Made by a program: the position numbers and the translations under genes | In this document: in pieces, positions 1 to 8,000 of the stretch | Numbering within the stretch: position 1 is the first letter of the stretch | Layout: each line of letters begins with the position of its first letter | DNA from: a virus | Direction: 5' to 3' (one strand) | IMG/VR virus record: IMGVR_UViG_3300037069_001350 | Span: 1 to 58,222 of that record | DNA: 58,222 bases | The notes under the pieces: generated by a model | The model's input: the letters and a program-made list of their open reading frames with translations, nothing else | What the model was told of the DNA's origin: nothing | The model's database searches: none

Positions 1-1
1 A

Positions 2-1189
2 CTGCGCGACCACCTGCACCTCGACACGACGACCTTGAAGGACGCGCTGGCCGCGGTCTACGGGGACGCCTACTCGTCCGGCGTGCTGGCCGGTCTGCAG
101 CTGGACGGCAGCGCGAACCCGGTGCCCGGCGTCAACATCTCGATCCCGACGTCGGCGGAGGAGTGGGGCCAGTTCTGGTCGTCGTGGACGCCCGGCCAGG
201 CCACCACCTCGGCGCTGCTGAACTTCGGCGGGCTCGCGCGCCTGCTGGACCGGCAGAACATCACCATCCAGGGCATCACCGGAACCACCCTCGACCGGCT
301 CGGCACCGTGCTCGCCACGGGTGCTCGCACCGGCCAGTCGGTCGACTCGATCGCCCGCTCGATGCAGTCGATCGTCGCCGACCCGGCCCGCGCCCGCATG
401 ATCGCCACCACGGAGATCGCCCGCGCCATGACCGCCGGGTCCGCTGACCAGTACCGCCAGGACGGCATCACGAGGGTCGACCTGGTCACCTCGCCCGGCG
501 CGTGCCTGCACTGCCTGTCGATCGCCGCGGAGAACCCGCTGAAACTGCACGGCGACGGCATCGTCCCGGTGCACCCGAACTGCCGCTGCTCGCTGTCGCC
601 GGTGCTGAACACCCTGACCCCTGGCCCGGACCTGAACTCCGACCTGCTGACCCTGGCCGGTGCCGCCTCCCTCGGCGCTGCCGCCGCGGCGGAGGATGCC
701 GGGCTGGCCGGGCTCGAAGGCGAACACCTCGCACACGACACCGAGGGTGCCGCCGCCGAGGGCGAGGGCAAGCTGCACGAGTTCGTCGACCGCTACCGCA
801 TGACCGACTCGGGCAACGACAACGCGACCCGCGGCGACACGGGCCTGCTGTACCAGAACGACGCCCCGAACCGCGACTTCACGCAGGACCTGGAATACGG
901 CGACAACACCGGCGCGGGCATGAATCTGGACGAGGAGAACTTCGGCGGCACCGGCACGTCGATCCTCGACCGCAACACCGGCGCGGGCGGCAACGGCATG
1001 ACGTCCAACCAGGGCGGCTCGCTCGATGTCACCACGGAGAACAACGGCGAGGGCGACCCGGTCGACTACTTCGCCCCCGGCCTGATCCCGCCGTCCGAAC
1101 CGGCTGCAGTGCCTGCTGCAGCGCCTGCTGCGAAGCCGTCCACGAAGCGCACCCGCAAGCGCACCCGCCGCACCCCGTCGAAGGGCTGA
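2..1189 (+). CDS. MuF-like head morphogenesis protein (3' part; 5' part at 57980-58222)
   Basis: This is the C-terminal part of a MuF-like minor head protein. It joins in frame to 57980-58222 across the contig ends to give about 434 residues. The visible MuF-type core runs from ARMIATTEIARAMTAG through TSPGACLHCL to VHPNCRCSL, the conserved Cys/His pattern at the end of phage Mu F-like domains. A long Gly/Asn/Asp-rich stretch follows, then an Ala/Pro linker and a very basic tail (TKRTRKRTRRTPSKG). MuF proteins are capsid-internal or portal-proximal minor proteins, and some carry effector tails; no toxin domain is recognisable here. The place after portal and before protease and scaffold is the normal one. 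The first codon visible in this window is CTG at 2-4. Confidence 0.85.
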   Translation: MRDHLHLDTTTLKDALAAVYGDAYSSGVLAGLQLDGSANPVPGVNISIPTSAEEWGQFWSSWTPGQATTSALLNFGGLARLLDRQNITIQGITGTTLDRLGTVLATGARTGQSVDSIARSMQSIVADPARARMIATTEIARAMTAGSADQYRQDGITRVDLVTSPGACLHCLSIAAENPLKLHGDGIVPVHPNCRCSLSPVLNTLTPGPDLNSDLLTLAGAASLGAAAAAEDAGLAGLEGEHLAHDTEGAAAEGEGKLHEFVDRYRMTDSGNDNATRGDTGLLYQNDAPNRDFTQDLEYGDNTGAGMNLDEENFGGTGTSILDRNTGAGGNGMTSNQGGSLDVTTENNGEGDPVDYFAPGLIPPSEPAAVPAAAPAAKPSTKRTRKRTRRTPSKG

Positions 1190-1191
1190 CC

Positions 1192-1605
1192 ATGCCTCGC
1201 TCGATCACCGCTCACGTCACCGGCGCACCGGCCCCGCAGGGCTCGAAGTCCGGCTTCGTGACGAAGTCCGGCAAGGTCAACATGGTCGAGTCGTCGAAGC
1301 GGGTGAAGCCCTGGCGCAAGGCCGTGCACGAGCAGATGAAGGCCGCGGTCGCCGAGCAGGGCTGGGCGACCGCGCAGGACGCCTGCTCGGTCCGCATCAC
1401 GTTCTTCCTGCCCCGCGGCAAGTCGGTGAAGCGTGACCTGCCGACGGTGACGCCGGACCTCGACAAGCTGGTCCGCTCGACGCTGGACGCGCTCACGTCC
1501 TCGCAGGTGATCGCCGACGACAAGCTGGTCTGCTCGATCACGACCAGCAAGGTCTACGACGACGACTACGCCGCGGGCGCGCTGATCACCGTCTCGGCGG
1601 ATTGA
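1192..1605 (+). CDS. rusA: RusA-family Holliday junction resolvase
   Basis: This 137-residue protein matches RusA-type endonucleases, which cut four-way DNA junctions as Mg-dependent dimers. The diagnostic segment is TPDLDKLVRSTLDAL followed by VIADDKLVCSI, holding the catalytic aspartates. The N-terminus APAPQGSKSGF corresponds to the family's basic opening. The start ATG lies two bases after the MuF stop. Its place inside the head operon, rather than with the recombination genes near 32000-34900, is unusual. It may resolve branched DNA before or during packaging; that role is inference. Confidence 0.85.
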   Translation: MPRSITAHVTGAPAPQGSKSGFVTKSGKVNMVESSKRVKPWRKAVHEQMKAAVAEQGWATAQDACSVRITFFLPRGKSVKRDLPTVTPDLDKLVRSTLDALTSSQVIADDKLVCSITTSKVYDDDYAAGALITVSAD

Positions 1606-1666
1606 TCAGCAACCGCCAGAACCGGGTCGCCCGCATGTCGGCAGTCCCGCACGAAGCACACGTCAC

Positions 1667-1687
1667 CAGGTCAGCCTCGCTGACCTG
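1667..1687. other. Perfect 9-bp inverted repeat in the gap before the protease gene
   Basis: CAGGTCAGC, three bases, then GCTGACCTG. This is the main structure in the 170-base gap between the resolvase stop (1605) and the protease start (1776). There is no U tract, so it is not a simple terminator. It may be an mRNA processing or stability element. The frame reading into the protease is open through the gap, but no good ribosome site precedes any earlier start. Confidence 0.45.
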
Positions 1688-1775
1688 CCAGTTCGACTCG
1701 GTGCAGCAGATCGGCAGTGGCAGCAGCCGCCTGATCCGCTCCCAGTCCCAACCCTCCCCCGAGGAGTTGATCGAC

Positions 1776-2156
1776 ATGCCGCAACGGTACCTGCTCGCGG
1801 TCGCATATCAGCCCGGCGTGGACACGCGCATCGAGAAGGGCGCGGACGGCCACCGGGACTTCTTCACCGAGGCCGAGTTGGAGAAGGCCGCGTGGTCGAT
1901 GCTGCTCGGCGGTGAGCCCGAGGTCGGGCTGTACCACGCCGACGGCACCGTCGGGCACGCGAAGGTCGTCGAGAGCTACGTCTACCGCGGCCCCGACTGG
2001 ACGCTCACCGCGGTCGACGGCTCGACGCAGGTGATCAAGTCCGGCACCTGGCTGACCGGCCTGCTGTGCGACGACATCGCGTGGCGAATGTACGAACGCG
2101 GCGAGGTGCAGGGCGTGTCCCTGCAGGGTGCCGCCCGACGGCGGAGGACCGCATGA
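1776..2156 (+). CDS. XkdF-like (S78-type) prohead serine protease
   Basis: 126 residues resembling the XkdF-like putative serine protease domain found upstream of capsid genes. Family-like traits are an early stretch with an acidic helix (FFTEAELEKAAWSML), HADGTVGHAKVVESYV holding the candidate His, then SGTWLTGLLCDDIAW and the terminal GEVQGVSLQG box with the candidate Ser. It should trim scaffold and capsid inside the prohead. The start is ATG 1776, with GAGGAG nine bases upstream; the open frame runs back to 1602 without a convincing ribosome site. It overlaps the next gene by ATGA. Confidence 0.8.
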   Translation: MPQRYLLAVAYQPGVDTRIEKGADGHRDFFTEAELEKAAWSMLLGGEPEVGLYHADGTVGHAKVVESYVYRGPDWTLTAVDGSTQVIKSGTWLTGLLCDDIAWRMYERGEVQGVSLQGAARRRRTA

Positions 2157-2338
2157 CCACGACCCTGAACGACCGCCGCCGGGCCACGCAGAAGCGTGCG
2201 CCCCGGCGGACCCCGCACGCCTGCCTGGGGTGCGGCTCCCACAAGACCCGGATCGTCCGCAAGGCGATCCTGTGCCGCTCGTGCGGGACCTATTACCGGG
2301 TGCCCGCACACCTGATCCGCGAGGTGTTCCATGTCTGA
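2153..2338 (+). CDS. Small zinc-ribbon protein
   Basis: 61 residues with a basic N-terminus (NDRRRATQKRAPRRTPH) and one CxxC-x13-CxxC zinc ribbon (CLGCGSHK ... ILCRSCGTYYRV). The start ATG overlaps the protease stop and the end overlaps the scaffold start, so it is translated within the head operon between protease and scaffold. The function is unknown. Binding to DNA, RNA or scaffold is possible, but nothing in the sequence decides it. Confidence 0.65.
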   Translation: MTTTLNDRRRATQKRAPRRTPHACLGCGSHKTRIVRKAILCRSCGTYYRVPAHLIREVFHV

Positions 2339-3902
2339 CCTGACCGAGACTCCCGACGCCGTCGAGGACGACGTCGAGGGCACCTGGCTCGCCGACGCCC
2401 AGATCGGTCGCATCGACCTGGTGCACAAGGGCGCGAACGGCCTGCCGTTCCTGATCGCGAAGGGCCAGGGCGGCTTCCTGCCGCCCGAGGCCGTGCAGGA
2501 CCTGCTCGACCGCAACGCGGTGCCGGACCCGGCACCCGTCACCACGCCGCGTGACGACGTCACTCTCACCGGCTCCCCCGCCGCGATCACGAAGATGATC
2601 TTCGACGCGGCCCAGCGGGCAAAGGCCCGTCCCACCGAGGAGAACGACATGACCGACGACGTCAGCAAGGCGAAGGCCGACCTGGACATCACCGAGCCGC
2701 TGTCCGGCGCAGGCGACGCCTCGCCGATGCCGGGCACCCCCGAGTGGGAGGAGGTGGACGCCGCGACCGCCTCGAAGTGGATCGGCGTCCTGGGTCGCGC
2801 GAAGAACGCGATCTGCCTGCTCGCCGAGCGCGAGATGCAGGAGGCCGCGGTCGGCGAGGTCGACGGCGCGGAGAACGCCATGAACCTCGGCGACGCATCG
2901 AGCGCGATCGACTGCGCGATCTCGATCCTCGCCCCGTACGCAGTCGGCGAGCAGATGGACGCCGACCAGGCGCAGCTGTCCGCGGTCGGCAAGGCGCTCG
3001 CCGGTGCCGACGAACCGCTCGACGTGATCGAGCGGCTGGCCCCCGTGGTCAAGGCCGGGCGGGTCCTGTCCGGCAAGAACGAGCAGGCGATCCGTGACGC
3101 CGTCACCGCCCTGCAGGGGGTGCTGGCCTCGCTGCCCGCTCCCATCGACGAGAGCGGCCAGCCGGTCGCGAAGGAGGCCGACATGGCTGCCAGTCCCACC
3201 ACCCTCGAAGTCGAGGTCACGCCGGTCGTCAAGGCCGTCGAACTCGACGCCGCGTCGGAGTTCCCGACCTTCACCCTCGGCACCGTCACGAAGGCGAAGG
3301 GTGACCCGGTCACCGTCGTGTTCAACGCCGACGGCAAGCTGATCGGCGTCATCGACCCCGCCGACCTCATGCCGGTGTCCGACACCGCCGCGAAGTCCGA
3401 CGACTCGTCCGACGACGCCGCGCCCGCCACCGACGACGCCGCCCCGGCGGACGACGCAGCTGCCGCTGCGCCCGCCGCGGACGCCGCCGACCAGGCCGCT
3501 GCCGCGGCCCCCGATGCCACCGCTGACGCCGCCGCGGCTCCCGCCGACGACGACGCCAACGTCCAGAAGTCCACGCAGTCCGACGGGGTCGCCGCCCTGT
3601 CCGCCCTGCTCAATGAGGCCCTGACCCCGATCGCGGAGAAGCTGGCGTCCAACGACCAGCTTGCGAGCGTGGTCAAGGGCCTGCAGGAGCGGGTCGAGCA
3701 GCTGGCGAAGATGCCCGACGACCGCAAGTCCCCGCTGCTCAACGGTGCGTTCGGCACCGGCGACGGCAACGAGGGCGCGGGCGATGCCCACGCCGAACTC
3801 CGCAAGGCGGTCGAGGACGCGAAGTCCGACGCCGAGCGGCGCGACGCTCTGCAGCGTCTCGCCTACGCCGAGGTCAAGGCCCGGTTCAACCCGACCGCCT
3901 GA
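2331..3902 (+). CDS. Capsid scaffolding / assembly protein
   Basis: 523 residues between protease and major capsid, the classic scaffold position. The N-terminus contains DAQIGRIDLVHKGANGLPF, a motif seen near the start of phage protease/scaffold proteins. Residues about 340-410 are a long Ala/Asp/Pro low-complexity linker. The C-terminal 120 residues are helical and charged (KSTQSDGVAALSALL to the end), as expected for a capsid-binding scaffold domain. Two internal ATGs with strong ribosome sites (2649 and 3183) could make shorter scaffold-only forms. The scaffold would be expected to be removed by the XkdF-like protease. Confidence 0.75.
   Translation: MSDLTETPDAVEDDVEGTWLADAQIGRIDLVHKGANGLPFLIAKGQGGFLPPEAVQDLLDRNAVPDPAPVTTPRDDVTLTGSPAAITKMIFDAAQRAKARPTEENDMTDDVSKAKADLDITEPLSGAGDASPMPGTPEWEEVDAATASKWIGVLGRAKNAICLLAEREMQEAAVGEVDGAENAMNLGDASSAIDCAISILAPYAVGEQMDADQAQLSAVGKALAGADEPLDVIERLAPVVKAGRVLSGKNEQAIRDAVTALQGVLASLPAPIDESGQPVAKEADMAASPTTLEVEVTPVVKAVELDAASEFPTFTLGTVTKAKGDPVTVVFNADGKLIGVIDPADLMPVSDTAAKSDDSSDDAAPATDDAAPADDAAAAAPAADAADQAAAAAPDATADAAAAPADDDANVQKSTQSDGVAALSALLNEALTPIAEKLASNDQLASVVKGLQERVEQLAKMPDDRKSPLLNGAFGTGDGNEGAGDAHAELRKAVEDAKSDAERRDALQRLAYAEVKARFNPTA
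3171..3185 (+). promoter_or_regulatory. Internal ribosome site and start inside the scaffold gene
   Basis: AAGGAGG at 3171-3177 stands five bases before an in-frame ATG at 3183. This is one of the best Shine-Dalgarno sequences in the window. Initiation here would give a 239-residue C-terminal product. A second candidate, GAGGAG at 2637-2642 with ATG 2649, would give 417 residues. The arrangement resembles the nested scaffold of lambda (C/Nu3). Confidence 0.5.
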
Positions 3903-4009
3903 TCGGCCAGCACCACCCCGCCCCACCCAACACCCGGATCGCCCCGCAACCAGCCGCGCACGAAGCGCCGCCGGGCGATACCCCATGCACTGAAAGGCAA
4001 GTGATCCAC

Positions 4010-5461
4010 ATGATCGACGAGAAGATCACCGCCGAGACCCTGGAACTGATCAAGAAGGCGACCACCGCCGGTGTGAACAGTTCGACGGGCATCGTCGGTG
4101 TCGACCTCTCCGACCTGATCTCCCTGATCCCGGTCAACACCCCGTTCCGCGACTCGCTCGCGCGCACGAAGCCGAAGATGGGCGCGAAGTTCGCCGAGTG
4201 GCGTGCCCTCGTGAACGTCAACAACACCCAGCCGAACCCGTTCACCGCGTTCGACTTCGCCGCCCCGCTGGCGAACATCGACGAGCAGGACGTCACCGCC
4301 CTGTACGCGAAGCTCGGCATGGGCTACACCGTCACGCAGGACGCGATCGACCTCGCCGGTGGCTACGCCGACGCGAAGGCCGTCGCCGTGATGAACGCCC
4401 TGAACCAGTTCAAGATCGGCGAGGACAAGGGCTCGATCGGCGGGCAGCTGTTCGCGCTCACCACGCCCGGCACCCCGACCGTGACCCAGTCCGACACCGG
4501 CGGCTCGATCGCCGCATCGACCGCGGTCAACGTGAAGGTCGCCGCCCGCACCGGCGCGAACTACTTCTGGGGCGGCTCGACCGTCGCCAGCGCGCAGGGC
4601 ACGGTCACCACGTCCACCGTCGCCGCGGCCACGCACTCCGCGACCGCCACGGTCGCCGCGGTCCGCGGTGCCGTCGCCTACGACTGGTTCGTCGGCGGCT
4701 TCTACTACACGACCACCACGGTCAACAAGGTCGTGATCACCTCGATCCCGACCGCGAACCAGGCCGTGCCGAACCTGCCGGACCTGTACCAGACCGCCCC
4801 GGCTGGCCCGCCCACCGCGGACTCGTCCGCCGGGTCGAACCAGTTCAACGGCCTGCTGGCCTCCCTCGCCGGTGACTACGCCACCGGCGGCGCGACCGGC
4901 CTGGTCACGCCGGGCTCGGGCACCCCGTCCGGCGCGTACTTCCACTCGCTCGACGGCAGCCCGCTGTCCGTCAGCGGTGCGGCGGTCGCCGAACTGGACA
5001 ACCTGAACCAGTCGATCTACGACACGGTCCGCCTGTCGCCCGACTGCTACATGATGTCCAGCCAGGAGGGCACGAAGCTGTCCAACGTGCTGCTCGGCTC
5101 GACCGTCTCCGAGACGTTCTTCCAGCCGAACCTCGCGGGCCGCTCCGAGGCCGTCCTCGGTTCGTTCGTCGGCTGGTACGTGAACAAGGCCGCGGGCGGC
5201 ACCCCGATCCGCGTCGAGGTCCACCCGCACATGCCGCCGGGCACCCTGATCGCCCGGACGGACCGCGTGCCGTTCCCGAACAGCAACATCACCAACACCT
5301 GCGAGATTCGTACGCTCCGCGACGTGAGCGACTACGACTACGCCGCGAACCGGGCCGCGGGCTCGGGCGGCGGTCCTCGCTTCGACGGTGAGACCTACGC
5401 CAACGAGGTGTTCATCAACAAGGCACCCGTCGCGATGGGCGTGCTGCAGAACATCGGCTGA
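4010..5461 (+). CDS. Major capsid protein, HK97-like fold
   Basis: 483 residues directly after the scaffold, as expected for the major capsid protein. Support: an N-terminal helix-rich region, the segment TPFRDSLARTKPKMGAKFAEW near residue 45, and a C-terminal half with an HK97-like pattern (SPDCYMMSSQEGTKLSNVLL, FVGWYVNKAAGGTPIRVEVHP, then an R-rich loop). Residues about 160-265 form a Ser/Thr/Val/Ala-rich beta segment (ending GAVAYDWFVGGFYYTTTT) that looks like an inserted Ig-like or I-domain. GAAAGG precedes both GTG 4001 and ATG 4010; ATG 4010 has the more usual spacing. Confidence 0.88.
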   Translation: MIDEKITAETLELIKKATTAGVNSSTGIVGVDLSDLISLIPVNTPFRDSLARTKPKMGAKFAEWRALVNVNNTQPNPFTAFDFAAPLANIDEQDVTALYAKLGMGYTVTQDAIDLAGGYADAKAVAVMNALNQFKIGEDKGSIGGQLFALTTPGTPTVTQSDTGGSIAASTAVNVKVAARTGANYFWGGSTVASAQGTVTTSTVAAATHSATATVAAVRGAVAYDWFVGGFYYTTTTVNKVVITSIPTANQAVPNLPDLYQTAPAGPPTADSSAGSNQFNGLLASLAGDYATGGATGLVTPGSGTPSGAYFHSLDGSPLSVSGAAVAELDNLNQSIYDTVRLSPDCYMMSSQEGTKLSNVLLGSTVSETFFQPNLAGRSEAVLGSFVGWYVNKAAGGTPIRVEVHPHMPPGTLIARTDRVPFPNSNITNTCEIRTLRDVSDYDYAANRAAGSGGGPRFDGETYANEVFINKAPVAMGVLQNIG

Positions 5462-5486
5462 CCGCCGGTCCTGCAGTAACAGGGCT

Positions 5487-5579
5487 CGGCTGGCCCTCGC
5501 TACGGCCCCCGGCGGGGGTCTCAGCCGACATCGAGCGCGTCCCAGTCGCCCGTCGCTACCTGGCGACTGGGGCGCGCTC
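5487..5579. other. Two tandem hairpins downstream of the capsid gene
   Basis: The first is CGGCTG (5487) pairing with CAGCCG (5522), with an inner CCCCC/GGGGG. The second is an 18-bp stem (5533-5550 with 5562-5579, one G-U pair) around an 11-base loop. No U run follows. They fill most of the 154-base gap after the capsid gene and could be an attenuator or an mRNA stabiliser that sets a high capsid level. Confidence 0.6.
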
Positions 5580-5615
5580 ACCTCTCCAACAACCACGACT
5601 CATAGGGGGTCTGCC

Positions 5616-6056
5616 ATGAGGATCGCAAACACCGACGGCGCGACGACGATGCAGCACGACGGCGTCGACTACGAGGCCGACAAGCACGGCATGTTCACCG
5701 TGCCCGAGCACATCGGCCAGGCGCTGATCAAGTTCCCGCACTGGGTGCAGGAGCACGTCGCCCTGGCCCGCGGCGAGGCGTCGAAGCTGGCGCACGACGT
5801 CCAGCCCGAGCACATCATCGAGCGCGTCACGCAGCTGGAAGGCGATCTCGCCGGGCTCGCCTCGAAGGTCGAGCAGCTGCTCGGCATCGTCGCGAAGGTC
5901 GCCCCCGAGGCCGCGGCTGCGATCTCGGTCGCCGACCCGGCTGCCGCCCCGGCTGCTGCCGCCGTCGCCGGTGCTGTCGAGGCGGCGAACGCCACCGTCG
6001 ACAAGGTCGCCGCGAAGGTCACGAAGGCCACGTCCGCGAAGGCCGCGGCGAAGTGA
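5616..6056 (+). CDS. Small head protein of unknown function, coiled-coil with Ala-rich tail
   Basis: 146 residues. The N-terminus (MQHDGVDYEADKHGMFTVPEHI) resembles short head proteins found after actinophage capsid genes. A helix with heptad-like spacing follows (IIERVTQLEGDLAGLASKVEQLLGIV), then an Ala/Pro/Val/Lys-rich tail like a histone-H1 tail. The start ATG follows CATAGGGGGT. It may be a head fibre, decoration or capsid-connector accessory; the position supports a virion role but not a specific one. Confidence 0.6.
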   Translation: MRIANTDGATTMQHDGVDYEADKHGMFTVPEHIGQALIKFPHWVQEHVALARGEASKLAHDVQPEHIIERVTQLEGDLAGLASKVEQLLGIVAKVAPEAAAAISVADPAAAPAAAAVAGAVEAANATVDKVAAKVTKATSAKAAAK

Positions 6057-6568
6057 CCGCCGGACCGTCGCTGACGGTCCTGCTGCCCTACACCGACGAG
6101 AAGCTGGACCCGCGCTGCGTCGAACTGCTGCAGCGCCACGTCTGCACCGTCCGGCGCTACGCGGGCAGCTTCAAGGCCGTCCGGCTCGACCCTCGCGACA
6201 CGTCCGCCTACTTCCGGCTGGTCGAGTCCGAGTGGTCGCAGCCGGGCGACCTGGTGATCGTCGAGCACGACATCGGCATCCACCGCCACGTCATGCCCGC
6301 CTTCCTGGCCTGCCGCGAGCCCTGGTGCGGCAACGCTTACGCGATCGGCGAGCAGATGCTCGTGTGCCTCGGCTGCACCCGCTTCACCGCCGAGTTGAAG
6401 GCCGCGGAGCCGGACCTGCTCAACGAGGTCGGCCAGGTCGGCAACGACGGCCTGCAGGCCCGCGACTGGCGTCGCCTCGACGTCCGCCTGGCCGACGCCC
6501 TGCACAAGCGCGGCTACCAGCACCACGAGCACACCCCGCCCGTGACGCACTACCACGAGTACCAGTGA
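6053..6568 (+). CDS. Conserved-looking phage protein, possible glycosyltransferase-like fold
   Basis: 171 residues from a GTG that overlaps the previous stop. It has an alternating beta-alpha look: LTVLLPYTDEKLDP at the N-terminus, then GDLVIVEHDIGI around residue 65, then ACREPWCGNAY and LGCTRFTAELK. The acidic turn after a beta strand (VIVEHD) and the paired CREPWC and LGCTRF motifs recall phage proteins sometimes called glycosyltransferase-like. I cannot confirm an enzyme. It lies between head and connector genes. Confidence 0.5.
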   Translation: MTAGPSLTVLLPYTDEKLDPRCVELLQRHVCTVRRYAGSFKAVRLDPRDTSAYFRLVESEWSQPGDLVIVEHDIGIHRHVMPAFLACREPWCGNAYAIGEQMLVCLGCTRFTAELKAAEPDLLNEVGQVGNDGLQARDWRRLDVRLADALHKRGYQHHEHTPPVTHYHEYQ

Positions 6569-6578
6569 GGACCCGGCC

Positions 6579-7481
6579 ATGACCACGCCCGCCGCCGTCG
6601 CCCCGTACGTAGCCACCTACGCGAACCGCGTCCCGTACATCACGGTCGACGAGTTCCTGAACGCCCCGACCGGCGTCGACACCTCGCAGATCAAGCCCGG
6701 CTCGACGCCCACGGAGAACCGCGCCGCGCTCGCCCAGCTGATCCTGCGCGCATCGAGCGAGGCCGACAACATCGCCCGCCAGGTGCTCGCCGCCTCGACC
6801 GACATCCAGATCGGGCAGTACCGGGTCCGCTCGAACGGAACGATCCGCGTGCCCGTCGACTACACGCCACTGGTCGCCGTCACCGGCGTGAAGATCGGCA
6901 CCTCGCCGTCGAACCTGGCCGCGCTGACCGACCTGACCGGCCTGTGGCTGCAGCGCAAGGTCGCCTCGATCCCCGTCTACGGCCCGAGCTACACCCGCCA
7001 GATGGACAACCCGACGGCGACCGCCGACGTCGGCAAGGTCTACGCCCAGGTCACCTACGTCAACGGCTTCGCGAACACCTCGCTGGCCGCGGACGCCGCC
7101 CAGGGCGCGACCTCGATCACGCCGAAGGACACGACCGGCATCTGCCCCGGCCTGCAGCTGACCATCTACGACGCCACCGCGGCCTCGTGGGAGACCGTGA
7201 CGGTCGATCCGAGCTACACCTACGGCTCGGCCACCGTCCCGCTCACTTCGGCGCTGCAGTTCGCCCACACGTCCGGCACGGCGGTCTCCGCCTTCCCCGG
7301 CGACGTAAAACAGGCCGTCATCCACCTGACCACGTTCCTGATCAAGACGCGCGGCGCGGAAGCGATCGCCGTCGACGGCTACGGCTCCGAGCCCGGCCAC
7401 ACCGTCTCCGCGGAGGCGGGCGGCATCGAGGAGTACGACTGGGCCGTCGACCTGCTCGAACCGAAGCGGAGGGTCTGGTGA
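6579..7481 (+). CDS. Head-to-tail connector (adaptor) protein
   Basis: 300 residues, next after the capsid block. The N-terminal part contains the helical adaptor signature (YITVDEFLNAPTGVD, ENRAALAQLILRASSEADNIARQVLAAS). The middle is beta-rich, and the C-terminal helix (DVKQAVIHLTTFLIKTRGAEAI) is typical of HK97 gp6-like adaptors enlarged in actinophages. It should form the ring below the portal. GTGAGGA precedes the ATG. Confidence 0.7.
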   Translation: MTTPAAVAPYVATYANRVPYITVDEFLNAPTGVDTSQIKPGSTPTENRAALAQLILRASSEADNIARQVLAASTDIQIGQYRVRSNGTIRVPVDYTPLVAVTGVKIGTSPSNLAALTDLTGLWLQRKVASIPVYGPSYTRQMDNPTATADVGKVYAQVTYVNGFANTSLAADAAQGATSITPKDTTGICPGLQLTIYDATAASWETVTVDPSYTYGSATVPLTSALQFAHTSGTAVSAFPGDVKQAVIHLTTFLIKTRGAEAIAVDGYGSEPGHTVSAEAGGIEEYDWAVDLLEPKRRVW

Positions 7482-7996
7482 GTACCGCAACGGTGCGCGC
7501 CGCCGTCGCCGACTTCGTCACGACCGCCGCCGTGCCCGGTGTCGGCAAGGTGTACCGCGCGATCCCGTACTGGGCCGACGGTGCCGACTGGAAGCTGGAC
7601 TCGAAGCTGGGCAACGGCGCAGTGGTCGCCGTGCACATCGTCGAGGACGCCGAGCGGCGCAACACGCTGCCCGCGATCACCGGCCAGAAGCGCGTCGACT
7701 ACACCGTCGGCCTGGCGATCTACTACCAGTGGCTGATCCCGTCGGCCAGCCAGGCGTCGCACTCGACCGACGACTGGGTGGACGGGCTCGACCAGATCAT
7801 CGACGCCTTGAAGGCGGCGATCCGGCAGGCCCCCACGCTCAACGACTCGACGGTGATCTTCCAGGCCGGTCAGGGTCGCATCCACGAGACCATGCCGGAC
7901 CTCACCACGAAGCAGGGGATGCCCCGCCGCGGCGAGGGCAAGGTGCTCTGCTGGTCGGTCGTCGAACTCGGGGTCACCGAGATCATCGAGGGGTGA
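7478..7996 (+). CDS. Tail terminator / head-tail joining protein candidate
   Basis: 172 residues from GTG 7478 (GGAGGG four bases upstream), overlapping the adaptor stop. Composition and size fit a tail-terminator protein: an N-terminal helix (RAAVADFVTTAAVPGVGKVYRAIPYW), a strand pair ending VDYTVGLAIYYQWL, and a helix (DDWVDGLDQIIDALKAAIRQ). The position between adaptor and tail tube supports this. No catalytic motif is seen. Confidence 0.6.
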   Translation: MSTATVRAAVADFVTTAAVPGVGKVYRAIPYWADGADWKLDSKLGNGAVVAVHIVEDAERRNTLPAITGQKRVDYTVGLAIYYQWLIPSASQASHSTDDWVDGLDQIIDALKAAIRQAPTLNDSTVIFQAGQGRIHETMPDLTTKQGMPRRGEGKVLCWSVVELGVTEIIEG

Positions 7997-8000
7997 CGTC

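Noticed and set aside
1660-1740. A possible tRNA (GTTCGACTC looks like a T loop)
   Set aside because: The flanking bases do not form a T stem or an acceptor stem. No tRNA is supported anywhere in the window.
1671-3986. 771-residue open frame on the minus strand, and similar long antisense frames (for example 10507-14016 and 15007-18384)
   Set aside because: They are shadows of GC-rich plus-strand genes: Arg/Gly/Val-rich, no ribosome sites and no family features, while the sense frames have clear head and tail domains.
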